A stretch of DNA of 64,000 nucleotides from Notospermus geniculatus (taxonomy: Eukaryota; Nemertea; Pilidiophora; Heteronemertea; Lineidae). The notes under the pieces are model-generated. The model searched no databases, was not told the origin of the DNA, and worked only from the letters and a program-made list of their open reading frames with translations. Of the stretch, positions 1 to 12,890 are shown piece after piece. The position numbers and the translations under genes were made by a program. The stretch's first letter is position 1, and each line of letters opens with the position of its first letter. The DNA lies in the NCBI GenBank assembly GCA_002633025.1, contig NMRB01000096.1:103195-167194 (forward strand), read 5' to 3'.

Positions 1-3000
1 CTAATCTAGGCCTAGGCCCAAGGCCTAACTTTTACCGATATGGGAAAATACAAACAAAATAGCCTAGGCCTAGGCCTATGCCAGGACCTAGCCATTGCCA
101 ATGAAAATGAACCAGGACGAGTCGCGTCGGGGGCCGGGGGTTAGTGCATGGGGGAGGCCTTTGGTGCATGGGATGGGGGGATTTGGAGAGGCAGAGGGCA
201 GTCCTGCCTTTGTCAAATCTGGCTGCTCCTCCTCCTTTAGGCCCAGGCCTACCGCCGTAGGCCTACCGGGTAGCCTATTGGCCTGCCTGGCTGCATGGGC
301 CTCTCATCGATCATGCATTGCAAGTTTGGTAGGCCCACACATCATCCGATCATGCCATGTCTAATCTTAGTCTGAGAGGCGATGATGCAAAAAAGGTGAT
401 GACCACACACACACATCGCCCCCCGCCATGCATCATGCACACTAGGCCTAGGCTACTTCATGCATGGTCATGTACATTCTGCACGCACAGCATTTTGACC
501 TCATGACCTGTCATTTTCTCATTTATTTTTCTATTTCCACAACCCGAGAATCTTCACTTATTAGACATATCTTGTAGATGACAGTCATATAAAGCTTTCT
601 CCCTCCTCAACATACTTAGATCGCCAGTTTCTGAATGATTAATCACCGAACGAAGGTGATGTTCTAGAAAAAATTGTGCCAGAGATGTGGCCCTTCCGCG
701 CTCTGTATTTATAATGCCAGCCATGTTTAGTACAGAGAAGGAAGTAGTTGTCAATGCGAGCGCTGATTGGTTTACGCCACTGTCGACTAGCCAATCATAT
801 TCATCGTTGCTCCTAGTGACCTCTATCGACGACTGGATCAAGCAGCTGTCCTAGTTTAGAGAATTGAGTATAGATGGGGACACTGCATAGGGCAATTGGG
901 CTCCAGTGGAACCTGGAGATTTTGTTTTCAGGTTGCAGTATAATTTATTGAGCAGGGGGAAAATAGTCGATAAAAATCTTGCATTATTGAAGATAAAAAG
1001 ACGGTCCAATCAGATATCAGAGATCAGGGCAAAATAAGGTTTTGCGGTTTTTGATCCTCATATTCAAGGGTCTTTACAACTTCTCCCCTTCTTCTGCCTC
1101 ACATCTGCTATCAGATGAGACCTCGGATTCCTCGACCAATGTTTTGGGTCCACCAGAATAGTGCCGCCATGTGGTGTGTCCTATGTGGATTTTCTTTCAA
1201 ACAATGTGACAATGGAGACAATTTCATGGAGAACTGATAAATTCTTCACTGGTCAATTGATTGTCAAGTTTTTCATAGTGCTTGACATAAGAAAACAAAC
1301 TCAACTCACAAAAACCAATAGTGAAATGAATGACTTTATTTGTAAGTCAGATAAATAACAAGTTCAATTTTGTACAGAGCATTCCAGACATTCACAGAAT
1401 AACATCGCAATGGCCCAATGGATTAGGCCTACACCTCTTGGGCCACAGCAACAAAGACAAGAAAGAAGAGACAGGCATATTTCGTACTTCAGGATCAACC
1501 CACAATGGGGGAGCTGAATTTAACACCAGGGCCATGCTGTTCAGAGGTTTTGTCTAACTTGGCATCCACAGTGTGGAACATAATCCAGACAAACTGACGA
1601 CAAGTCAGAGATCACTGCAATCTTATATAAACGAATTGAACCCAGTATTGTCATGGTTCCCAGAGAGACAAAAATGTTCAGAAACAATTTGGCACAAATT
1701 GCAAAGGAAGCACCATTTCTAAATGCATGAAAAATTATACACCCACCCACCGGGTTTCAATACTTGTAGTTTGCCTCTCTTACCACAGGAGGGAACCCGG
1801 AAAAAAACAGAATTTATTCCCACTAAATGTTACGTGGAGGACAGCCAAGGCTCTGAAAATTCATTCATTTCATCAGCATTTCATATATGTACTGGTATGA
1901 TGAATTACGGGATTGATAGGTATGAAGGCTATTCATCAAAATCCTTCTGAGGACTGACATTCTTTTACGAATTTCTATGAAATTATCAACACCCTCAGTC
2001 AACAAGACATGATAAAACCTATAAAAATCACAATAACTTATAACAATAATATTAGATTACATCTTTACAATCAATACACGGTGCATGAAAGGAGCGATAG
2101 ACTCTATCAATTACATATTAATTTGACTATACTCTGTATATTCAATACAATATTGTACAACAAGATACAAATCATTTATAAGACTGTTCAACTCAGATAA
2201 GAAATTTCGCATTTGTTTAACATTCTTATCTTCAGTGTCCAGAAAACCACACAATCAACAATTACATCATCATCACACCTGACTTACTAGCACTGACTCA
2301 GGGAGAATATAATTATTAGCATGGAGTTGAATGTGGGTCAGGTGTGGTGGACGACGTAATTCAGGGTTAAAGTGCACTGTGAATGCGAACAGCCTTGAAA
2401 GAGGTGCAAAAATCTCTACTTTAAGTGGAACTGACTTTATTACCATACTTTATTCATTGTTTCCAGTGTTGCCTCCCAGTTTTACATACATAGGATGATG
2501 TCAGTAATGCATTTTGCCCCCCCCCCCTTTGCATCGTGATGTTGATGTCATCCGGCCTTAGAGACAGTGGTAAAATGTTTGGTTACACCAGATACCCTGA
2601 TATTTATCAAGTACATGGCTTTAAGTACATGTACATGGACTGCAAGCCAGCCTCTCTTCGACAGTGCAGATTAACACTAGTAACAAACTTCTCGCATCGA
2701 AAACTTGCAAGAAAACTAGTATGTAACACAGTTGAGATATCAACTAGTGCAATATATATATGAACACACCTCAGTATCACTTTTACACTCTCCCACTTAT
2801 ATGGGATACGGATTCAAAGAATTTCTCCACCAGAGGAACAGTACAAATCATCTTTCATTCACTTGTGACACATTTCAATGATTATGTACAGAACTATCAG
2901 AAGAAGATATTGTACTTCGAGTAATCTGCGCTGTCTGCAGCTCACACCCTGCTGGCAGGAACGCTAACCCCAACTCTGAAGAAGGACAGAGTTTAAAGTG

Positions 3001-3609
3001 ACTGCCCTGGTCATTGCTGGATGTAGGAGCAAAGTGGTTATCAACATATAAGAATACTTGTAGCGAAATAGCCAAGAAATTAATAGCATGCTGACAAAAC
3101 AGGCTTAGACCAGTGGAAAACAAATAAGATCTTCAAAAATCTCTATGCAAATACTTAACTCTCGTGTTTTAAACAAAACATACAAGAAGCACGAACGAAA
3201 TCCTTCGAGTTAACCTCTTGCTGCTCAACACGCTAAGTGAAGTAATAGCTGCAGCCGCTGATCTCACCAGTGATCAGAAGGGGTGTGAGTGGCTGAAAGA
3301 ATAGCCATTCTCTACACTGCAATATATTCATAGTTTCTCATGCGAGTTGGTTCACCATTGTTGCAGAGACCAATGACACCAATGACTGCCCTTAGTTTTC
3401 TATGGTTGAATCACTCATAGAGGGCCAATGCGTATGAGAATTGATTATACTCTTGTAGTGGCACCTAAACTGTGTATTCTAAGACAGAGCTCTACACCTA
3501 CTGCACAGCAGTTGCACTCTGATAGTTGAAATAACATTTAACTTGGCTGTTTTGCCTCAGTTTTTCACACAATCATCACTAGTTTGACAAGTCCTAAACA
3601 AACCTAAAA
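1..3609. other. gene-poor flank, probable 3' UTR/intergenic
   Basis: No coding exon with convincing splice sites or recognisable protein was found. The first 500 bases are rich in AGGCCTA words and GATG/ATGC runs. Two minus-strand polyadenylation-like signals, each the complement of TGACTTTATT, lie near 1331-1340 and 2430-2440. They could end the minus-strand BTB gene whose stop codon is at 3610-3612. A 90-codon minus-strand frame at 554-841 has no recognisable similarity and is not called. Confidence 0.4.
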
Positions 3610-6600
3610 TCATGACGAAAAGAAGAAATTCAATGCCCGATTCACATCATAATCTGCCGCTAAGGCCACCCTGACTAATTCCTCCCTAGGCACCGTATCT
3701 CCAACGATATCACGTAATGCAGAAAGACATCCCTCCAAACGAACTGTGTCCTCCATAAACGGCAACTCCTCTGATGAACTGGAAGATGGGTCCTGCGGAA
3801 AGACAGAATAGTCAAAGTTTCTGCTTGAATAGTTGAAAGTAAAAGGCGCTTCTTCATATGAGAGGTTTCTGAACATCATGTCCTTCCTTTATTATGAAGG
3901 AAAGACATGATGGGCCGTATTCTAGAAGCCTCCTTAACTCTAAGGTCTACTTTAAGCTTTTGTATTCTGCCCTGCAAACAATAGCTAAAGGTTAACCTTA
4001 GAGTTATGGAAGCTTCTAGAATACGGCCCATGTTCAGAAACATCAGAGGTGTCCTCCTGGCTGAGGTGTCCACTAAGGAAGAAATAAATGGTAAACATCA
4101 ACTTACTCTCTCAGCAATGTCCAGCGTTGTGACAAGTTCATCAACCTCACTTAGACTCGACACAGAGCTTGGTGTTTCTGTATGACAATGGCCACTTAGT
4201 GATCGTGTCCTCGGCTCTAGACCGTGCCACGCCACGGCGTCCTCAGCCTCGGTCTGAAGATGCTCAGGTAAATCGGCAAAAATTTCACTTTCGATCAAGG
4301 AAGGATGGTCCATGATGAAGTTAAGTGCCGCTGCCTGGAGAGGGAAATGCCAAGTATTTGTCAACATATAATATATCCCTGACTCAGTTACATTTTTCAC
4401 TGACTGTGGGCGTAAGAGAGTAGAACTAAAAATAGCCCACATAGGTTGCTCGCAGACGTTTAGGTTACGTCTGTACAAGCAAAGGAATTCCATCTGGTTC
4501 TCACCAGTCTATCTGTCCTGACGGTCATCTAGCCTGGTTCGAATCCACCACATTTCCCGTTTCTGAGGTGGTGACAGCCTCAGCCAATCATCGGGGCGCG
4601 AAGGAAAATCGACGCGGCAATTACAATCCGTGTTACAAATTCGAGCGTGAAGAGCAAAGAAAGTGTCCAACGGTGATTTGTTTCGCAAGTTCTGATTGGC
4701 TCGGAGGCGGGGTCAAGTAGGGGTTAGGTTCATTAATAATTTATGCATTAACGGAAAAGATGACACGATTCGGACAAGGCTAAAGACGGAGTTCATACGG
4801 AGTCGATAGCCTTGTTTGGACAAGATGAGGAATTCATGAATTCAACCTACCCTAAGTGTTTTCGCATGGAACTGATCAGCCAGACTCAGTAAGAACAAGG
4901 CCGTATCTTCATCTAGGTGATGCTTCAGGGAGTGCTCACACAATGACTTTAAACTATCCATCTGTAAAACAGGAGTGGAAACCATAAACATGTATTCATG
5001 GCAGTTTTATGGCTGGGTAAGGCTTTGGGTGGTGGTGCAGTCGTCAGGGTGATCTCCAGTTACAGCTGAGAACGACGTTGGGTTTGGAAACAAGTGGTGC
5101 AAGTCAGGGAAACCAGTGTAGTGGGTTCTAGCCTGAAAACAATGTCACTACCAATACAAGTCAATTTGAACAACACAGCCCGCCATGCATCATGCAGAAC
5201 TGCGAACAGTCAGAACAAATTTCAACCAATTGAGCCTGTCTCAAAATAAAGGGCAAGTAGATATCAGGATATACTTACTTCATATCTATCACTTATTTGC
5301 ATAATATCAGCTAATTGTTCTGTAGCTAATTCTGATGTCTCTAGTTCCCCACTATATAAGTATTCAAGGAACATTTTGAATAGCGCCGGATTTGTATCAT
5401 GGACTATGATTTTTCTGAAATAAAAGTTTTTAAGTCACTGAGATATTGAGTAGCAATGCAGAGGATGATGAAGAGTTGTTAAGCAAATATTTTCTGAGCA
5501 TGTTTTACATGTAACTGTCACTTACTTGTCTATAGACTCCCTCATCCCACTTAGCAATGCCCGTCGGAACCAATCACATCTTGATGATATCACAACACAG
5601 TGGGCCTTAATCTGACACACATCTATATCCCTCTCACGGTCAGCCCTGGGGACAGGTTCACCCTTACTGTGGTCTATTATTGTATCACCACTCTCTGAAA
5701 ACATCAATGAAAACGTCAGCGATCAGGTTGGCAGGAGGAAACCAGATTGTGCGGAAAAACCAGAGCCCTCTCTATCACATGAATAATGGGATCGAACCAG
5801 AAACCTCAGCAATGACAGGCTTCTAAGTTACACCGACAAGATAGTCTCACTATTTCATGATTACCACATTTAGGCCTACCTGAGATGCTGACTACTTCGA
5901 AGACCATGTCCGTGTTGTCACCTTCATGTAATAGTTCCAGGGCTGACTTGGCTAATGAGCTGTCCCGTGCGAATGGTGATACGCACAAGGACTCAACAGA
6001 GCTTAACTGCAACAGAAATAGTGAATTAGGTCAAGATATTTCATCTGCACCTAATCTGGCAGTAGGTGCACCTAATCTGGCAGCAGGTGCAGACACTGCA
6101 GCCTAAGCTGTACATACTTTGGCAGTAGGTGCATTTCAGCCTCACAGGCACTTCACTTGGCAGTAGGTGCAGATATTGCCGACTCACCTGCATATAATTA
6201 CCGTAGACAGTAAGTGCAGGTATTGCAGACTCACCTGTGCATATTTGGCAGTAGGTACAGACGTCTGTGGTAGGGTATTATTGGATGCACCTTCAGATGG
6301 CTTTGGCGCCGCCGGATCCAACAGGCCGAGGCTTACTAGTGATTGTGTGAACTGATCACGATGAACTAGATCATTTAATTGTTGTATCATCGCCTTCAAA
6401 CTTGATTTATTTGCTACTACTTTATTCAATGCCCAGGCCTGAAAAAGACAACATTCTTGTGACCAACTGAGAAGCGACTGAGGGAATTTCCAGCTCGACT
6501 TTGCCATCAAAGTAAAGTCACAACATACAGCAAGATTTTCAGCCAGGAAAAGGGTAAACAATCATACATACCACCTTAGATGTCCCTAATTTGAACAGGT

Positions 6601-9600
6601 ATTTCCATTCTTTCCATGTGACCCTGTCATCTAGGGCGGACATCAACTCCTCCACCCTCAAGGAAAGAAACACGGGCACCTCGTCACATAGTTGTTCAAT
6701 ATTCTTGGCTACAGATCTAACTTTCTCTTCGTGTGTCATGGTTCCAAAGCTCTCTCTGAAACGGAATGAATCTTTCACTAATGTCTTTAAGCAGCACCTC
6801 CTACAGGCCACAGTGTACAACCAACTGCCCTAAAGTTCAGCATGCAGGTTGTTTTTGCCATAAAGTATGTGCACACGAAGTTTCAAGCTTCTAAGTCAAG
6901 TGGTTAAGACAATGGATGATAACAATGGGTGTACGACAACAGAGTTCCACATCAGCAAGCCAAAAATATAGTACTTACTTTTTCAACATCAAGCTAACCA
7001 CAGTATCTGTTGTTTTCTCATGAAAATGCTTCAATTTCATAAGTTCTCTCAAATGCAACGCCTGGAAGTGAAACATTGAGATGATAAGTAATGTTGACTT
7101 TGCACCTGTATACTACTGCTAGTACTACACAAACCACATTATACCAAAGACAAACCTTCTAAAGACTCGTCTGGTATCACAAAGGTCCCAAGGCATACGA
7201 GGCACTGGGTGAAGTTGGTGTAAACAATGTGGCATTGAAATGGTTGATACCTAACCAGTGAATGTCAATGTGTCAAGACCAAAAAGATCATGATGCTCAC
7301 ATTTCTAAGTGTTTTGCCTAGCACCTCTCCAACATGAGCCTTCTTGTGTTTTTCCTGTTTCTCACCCCCGTGTTTTTCATTGTTTTTCTCTAATGTATTA
7401 GCAGCACTTATCACTTGTTCTAGGGCTGTTTTGGTGTCGAAGATTATCTTTGAAATTGTCTCAAGGGCTTCCTCAATCTGAAAGTAAGGAACTCGGTTAT
7501 AAAATCTGGAAGGTCAGCAACTCAGGATTGACGGATTCTGCTAACTCATACAGTTGTTGGGTTGGCATAGTGGCACTGTCCGAGCTTGTTACCTATGAGG
7601 GTGTAAGTTTGATACTCTGTCCTGTCAGTGACTTTATCTGGTGGTTTTCTCAGTAGATGCTCTGGTCCGCTAGTCCTACATCCATGACATCACAAACACT
7701 ACCCAGTATTGTATTGTCTGCTGATAATCATACTACCGGTAATGTGAAAGAACACCACCCACCTCTGGAACTAGATACAACGCCATTTCCTGCCTCTGAC
7801 TAGCTGTGAGTGTGCTGGCATGTCGCTTACACACATCAAGGAAACGCAGCAGCTGGTTCATGAACACTGGGATTCTGGACAGAAAATGAAAGAGAAGTTA
7901 ATGAGGCATCGGCAAGATGAATCTGCCTGGCAGAAGGGCTAGCTATCCCTGTCTATCAATAGTGTCATCACAACTGATGAGGACCATGATTTTGTAGGCA
8001 TTTATGAAATGGAAGCCAAGGGCATGTCCTCTGTGTTGGCACAGAATGGGATTATTAGAAAGAATGTAGAAAACTCACCTAGACTTTGCATACTTGACTA
8101 TTTCATGTCGCTCCTCCCGTGATAATTCCCCTTTCCTTCTTGAGAAAAGATCACACAGAATCAACAGTTTGGCACAAGCTGGAGGAAAAGCAACAAAGGT
8201 CAAAGGTATTGGAACATACATGTAGGATTATTTCAAAATATTACAAGGAAGTTTTCCTATTTTCTTTCCACAGGCTTGTACACCAAACTTACCAACTGCC
8301 CCTTCTCTGAGGGCCTGTTTGATAATATAACATAACTTGGCAGGGTTCGTCATCAGACTGTCGTCACCACCCCCTCCACCTCCATCACTCGTGCTTCCCT
8401 GACCTTCACCTGTGCTGACCTTGCCACTGAACAGGTCAATGATTTTATCAGCACAATTATGCATATCATTGACTAGATTGGTGATTTCTGAAAATGAATA
8501 AGACAGATCTCTTGGAATAATCTCACACTTGGAATAGAAGGCTTTTTTGATTGGTTGGGATAATCAATCTCAGCATTTCACCTGTCAGGGAATTATTAAC
8601 CTCAAGATTTGATTGGCTGGGAATCATCAATGCCGGCAGGTTGGGCCTGATCAATATTAGCATTTGTTTGGTTAGCTCCTTATTATTGCAAATAAAGCTG
8701 GATGCAGTTTTCAAAGCCTATTAATGACTTACGTTGCTTCAAAGCTGTGTTTTTTAAGAACGTCTCACAAAGTTCGGAGAATTTTGAAAATCCTGGCATT
8801 TTTTTGACCGCCTTTATGCAATCTTTACAAGTCGATTCAGACAACCCACGTGGGAGGCATTCTGAGTAGACAAAGTAGAGAACTGTACACAAAACATCTT
8901 CCTTCAGACCGGTGAGTGGTGGGGGTGTCTTGTTCCAGTCAATACTTGGTACACTGAGATTCAAGATTGTCTTGTGTACTTTGAACTGAAAAAATGAAAA
9001 GTGAGTTATTCAGTGACGATGCAAACCAAGGTAAGTTCTATTGATCCTCAACTATGATTTATTCATACTAGTACACTGAACAAGTCAGTGTGTTTTAAAT
9101 GTTTTTTGCTGTACTATATACCTCCTTTCCATTGTCAGCTTTGATGATGAGATCCGAGAAGTGCCCCTCCTCAAACGCCCGGAGGAATGAGAACGGGGCT
9201 TCCTCATTGGGATCATGTGATAGCACCTGAAACATGGAATATAAATTGTCATTGATACACAACATTCAAATTTGATAACAGTCATCACTGACTCAGCGCC
9301 TAAGTTATTTAGTGTAACCTCCCTTTGTGAGGCCTCTCTACAAGTAGTATGTTTCTCTTCAAAGTGAAGGAAGAAGAGCATTGGTCAGTTCAACGAAGTG
9401 GTTCCTTTGTACCTGAAAAGCATCAAGTGATCCTCCCTCCCCACAAAGATTTCTGGAGAGACTACGTAATAATGTGAAACACCAAGAGAGACTGTAATAC
9501 AGTCAGTGTTAAACACACATAAATGTTTATACCGTAGAGTCAGTTCTATAACATCAATGCATTATATGCCGAAGTCCCGCCCCAGTTCATTACTATGTCA

Positions 9601-10586
9601 GAGCCCGGTTTCCCGCCTGCATTGATCGACCAATAACCTGGAATTGGATAAGATTATATGAAACCTATTACACCTAAAAAAACTCATAGACTGAAAGCAA
9701 AACAGCAAAAACAATTGCGGATTTGCCAGTAACTTATTTTGATATCAATCAATGTGTTGGTTTATATTTTTGAGAATCATTTCACAAATTTACCTCGTAT
9801 GTCTCACAAAAGAAGAAGGGCATTGACTCAGGGTTCGTCTCTTTGGGGATTTTCCACGACACATCACCGCTTTCATCCAGGAAGAATTCAGTGCTGAAAA
9901 AAATGTAGGCTTAACGAACAAACATGATAAATGATGATATTGAGAATCAGCAGCATACAGCAGTATCAATAGGCCTACCTAGGCCTACAGTGGTACTTCC
10001 CGAGCAAAGTCCAATGGATGAACACCTATATGCCTACCGGTAGGCAATACGCGGGATACGGCGTATAGGCTAGTTAAACCTAGGCCTACCTGTCGTCCCA
10101 CTCCCGCCAGGCGCCAGCCAGCCAGCCAGGCAGGCCCAGCACTAGTAGCAGCAGCAGGGCCAGGCCAGGCTGCTGCTCACCTCGCTCATGTCGACCTGCC
10201 CCACTGTTTGTATGTACTGTGATGCAATTACAGCTGGAAAGGATGCATTGGACATGTCGTAATGTTGGAGGCAGGCGTGATGGCTGCATGAAAGCATGCA
10301 TTATTAGGCCTATGCATGCATAGAGGCCTAGCAGGGCTACACCATGTACATGCCATGCATTGCTCGTTTTGTGTTCATTTTTTATGCCCAACTAACTTAC
10401 CCTTCTATCCCGGTAGGTTCTAGAGCTCCGGCGAGGGAGACGCACTCAACAATCTGCAATTTATATAAAACATTTATTAGAGTTTCTCTGTGACACAGAG
10501 ACATCACAATTGAAAACAATTTAAGCATCGTTTTAAGACTTTTAACACACCTTCCAAGTCCCATAATACGCTGCCTCTTCCGCCAT
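3610..10586 (-). CDS. double-BTB protein with UBA/CUE-like C-terminus (18 exons)
   Basis: Coding exons in transcript order: 10586-10551, 10453-10401, 9893-9794, 9226-9122, 8985-8733, 8487-8293, 8178-8079, 7874-7763, 7477-7301, 7061-6979, 6755-6572, 6438-6235, 6006-5880, 5694-5526, 5414-5279, 4961-4851, 4334-4107, 3882-3610. All phases agree and the sum is 2646 nt, 881 residues. A first BTB/POZ fold begins near residue 86 (FSDLIIKADNGKE, then FKVHKTIL) and runs to about 182. A second spans about 567-715 (TDMVFEV, IKAHCVVISSRCDWFRRAL, FLEYLYSGELE). The last 45 residues (LRDIVGDTVPREEL, then DVNRALNFFF) resemble a UBA/CUE-like helical bundle such as the HBS1 N-terminus. BTB domains usually dimerise and often bind CUL3, so a ubiquitin-pathway adaptor is plausible by family knowledge. 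I cannot name the orthologue. The acceptor of the last exon is the weakest boundary, because a hairpin element lies beside it. Confidence 0.82.
3912..4029. mobile_element. hairpin MITE, GGGCCGTATTCTAGAA family
   Basis: Terminal inverted repeats begin GGGCCGTATTCTAGAAGC and end with the complement at 4029, giving an element of about 118 bp. Relatives occur at 44029-44130 (intron 2 of gene A) and, interrupted by another insertion, at about 16705-17713. It lies immediately upstream, in transcript sense, of the last BTB-gene exon. Confidence 0.75.
4495..4560 (+). repeat. tRNA-like SINE fragment
   Basis: The segment contains a near-perfect RNA polymerase III B-box (GGTTCGAATCC at about 4534-4545) in a BTB-gene intron. 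The rest of a tRNA cloverleaf is missing, so this is a decayed SINE and not a tRNA gene. Confidence 0.35.
5730..5842 (-). repeat. tRNA-derived SINE (minus)
   Basis: Read on the minus strand it holds an A-box-like start (GTCGGTGTAACTTAGAAG), then the B-box GGTTCGATCCC (complement of 5788-5798), then a tail GATAGAGAGGGC. The copy near 33470-33577 shares the same tail, so this is a dispersed SINE family. It sits in a BTB-gene intron. Confidence 0.5.
7545..7680 (+). repeat. degenerate tRNA-derived SINE
   Basis: An A-box-like GGCATAGTGGCACTGTC is followed by a diverged B-box (AAGTTTGATACTC). A tail containing TCTGGTGGTTTTCTCAG matches the arrangement of the SINE at 5730-5842. It is intronic in the BTB gene. 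Confidence 0.35.
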
Positions 10587-10690
10587 GATGCTTTTCGTGT
10601 TTACATCATCCACGCATGCGTAAAAAGATCGGGTGACGTCATTCGCGGTAAGTGATGTCAGTGTAAAAGGAATGGTAGTCCGGGAAATGA
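10587..10690 (-). promoter_or_regulatory. promoter of double-BTB gene with CRE-like site
   Basis: A perfect CRE palindrome, TGACGTCA, lies at 10634-10641, 48 bp upstream of the start codon. A GCATGC core resembling an NRF1 site lies at about 10614-10619. No TATA box is evident. The whole block is repeated around 14879-14980 with identical spacing. Confidence 0.5.
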
Positions 10691-11302
10691 ACGTCCGCGT
10701 TACAATAGTCTTCCAATGTCAAGTTTTTATCAAACTGTCAGGGTTGCCCAGACATGGAATCCGGAGGGACTTTCAGTTCACTGTAGTTCCAAGTTTCTTT
10801 ATTCAGTAGGCTAGGCCTAGACATTGATTGCTGAAGGCTTGGTCTCTGAGGCCTACCAGGTAGCCTATTATATAAAGACTGCATGGTTCCTCTGAATAGG
10901 GGCGCTGTTATGGTTGACGACAACCTCCCACATCGACATTTATAGTACCGGTAATCAAGAAAGCCTCGCCCTCTCAGCACTAGGATCAGCACAGCAACTT
11001 GAGATTTTCCTATCCGCGACCGCGGCAGCTGCTGTGTATAAACGAAAACTTCGTACTAGAAATATGCCAGGACGCATTGAAGTTCACACTACAAAAAAGT
11101 GTCGCGCGACATTTTCAAAAATTTCGCTCTGGAGGCAATCTCTGCGGCATGTCGCGCGACCAAAATTTTGGTGTCGCAGTCGCGGGCGCGCTGTGTATAA
11201 ACGGGCCTTCGTTAGACACCCCCCCCCCCGTACCGCCCCGCATCATGCAGTAGGCCTACACTCAGGAAATTTGGAGTCCTTGGGGACATGGTAGTTAGCG
11301 CT

Positions 11303-11677
11303 GAGGTTGCGCACGTTTCCGACTCCGACTCCGACTTCAACTACCAGTACCAGAATGAATTGCAGTCCGCTGTGTCCTTAATAAAAACGAGTTACGTTTG
11401 CAAATCGTAGAATGCAGAATTATTTGACCTGTAATCGGAAGTGCACATACATCGCAATGTGAGTCGTGTTTCAAGTCGTAACGACTAGGCTTACGACTTC
11501 AATATTCATTCGGCATTTCCCATTTGTAAGGCCAAATTTTTCTGCCTTCAATTTATGGTGTTTGACGAAATGAAAACGTCTATCAACTCGTTTTTGTCAA
11601 GGATGTCCACAGCGCACTGCAGTTCATTCTCGATCGTAGTTCAAGTCGGAATTTGAGTCGGAAAGGTGCGCAACCTC
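11303..11677. mobile_element. hairpin element, GAGGTTGCGCAC family (copy A)
   Basis: Terminal inverted repeats start GAGGTTGCGCACGTTTCCGA and end CGGAAAGGTGCGCAACCTC. The same element is at 15982-16383, and a rearranged relative is at about 19155-19340. No coding capacity is seen, so it is non-autonomous. Confidence 0.7.
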
Positions 11678-12329
11678 GCTATTATCCGATTTAGAGCGAG
11701 TGCAACGGAAAGCAACCAAACTCGTGCGAGGCCTTTTTAAGCCCTAGTGGCAATCCACGGAACTGGCCTTTGTGCGACCAGTCATTCACATTCAGATTAA
11801 ATCCGCTCACCCTGGTATACTGTTTTCGAAAACCAATCTTCAGTGTACGTGCCGACCCTAAGGCCCGAACTTATAAAGGATGTCTATCTCTTAGACAAGT
11901 CTAACTCGCCAAGACAAGTCTAAATCAGTCGTCTAGCTTAAACTGCGATTACATGCAGCATCTGACGAAGTGAGTTCAGGTAACAAGTTAGACAATGTGA
12001 TGCTAGTCATTCGAAGTTCATTGGGTATCCTAAACGAATATTATAAAGTAGCATAGTAAGTTATTGACTTGCACCCTGTTGAAATCTATGGTACAATCGC
12101 ATAAATTTCTGAGAACTTGGAGTAATTTCGGAGTACCGGTACTTGCTTTTACAAGTACTTTTGAAACTTTAATAGTTTCATGGTGTTGACCTATTTACTC
12201 ACACTGCCACCTATTGGCAATTCGAAGAACTAGTTACTGCCACCTAACGGCAATTCTAGAAACTAACTATGGAAAAAGTGTAAGAATCACACTTTCATCT
12301 TAATTCAGGATTATTTTTTTCAAAATGCA

Positions 12330-12756
12330 AATGAAATGGTTCATGGACCACGTGCTCACCCGTTTGAACATAACAGTGTAATGACAGAGAGAGGTACATG
12401 TCAGTTATGAACAATCTGGGTCAAGTCATTCCCAAGGGCAGGACTTCAATGACTGTTGGGTTATGCCACCTGGTGGCCATATTGGATGTCCGATCGGGCC
12501 AAAACTTCACATGCACATAAAGGTCATCCAGAGGGAGTCACGTAGCACATTTGAGTGCTCTGGGTCAAGTCGTTCCTGAGTTTGTTCATGCCGAACCAAT
12601 GGGAAAGTGCAAAAATGATAACATTTAAAACAGTTCCGCATGAGCTAAAGTGCTAAAAAATGCCATTTTTAGCTCACTGGGGTGAGCTATTACGATGGTG
12701 CAGCGTCCGTCGTCCGTCGTCGTCGTCGTCGTCGTCGTCGTCCGTCGTTGTCCGTT
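12330..12756. mobile_element. repeat ending in (CGT)n next to an AGCTCAC hairpin
   Basis: The sequence GAAATGGTTCATGGACCACG near 12330-12350 matches 40425-40445. An AGCTCAC/GTGAGCT hairpin and (CGTCGTC)n run at 12671-12756 matches, inverted, the end of the element at 40390-41395. No ORF is seen. It forms the left boundary of duplication copy B. Confidence 0.6.
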
Positions 12757-12890
12757 AAAACCTATTACACCTAAAAAAACTCATAGACTGAAAGCAAAAC
12801 AGCAAAAACAATTGCGGATTTGCCGGTAACTTATTTTGATATCAATCAATATGTTGGTTTATATTTTTGAGAATCATTTCACAAATTTAC

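Larger units (their letters stand above)
9661..11742. repeat. tandem segmental duplication, copy A (with BTB exons 1-3)
   Basis: The left edge at about 9661 (CCTATTACACCTAAAAAAAC) and right edge at about 11742 match 12757-16443 in the same orientation. It holds exons 3, 2 and 1 of the double-BTB gene, its promoter, a CG-rich hairpin remnant (about 11020-11210) and a MITE (11303-11677). Divergence over the exons is a single synonymous base in exon 3. Confidence 0.85.

Noticed and set aside
554-841. 90-codon minus-strand open frame
   Set aside because: It starts at a non-ATG codon, has no recognisable motif and no convincing splice sites. A palindromic AT-rich region follows. Kept out for lack of support.
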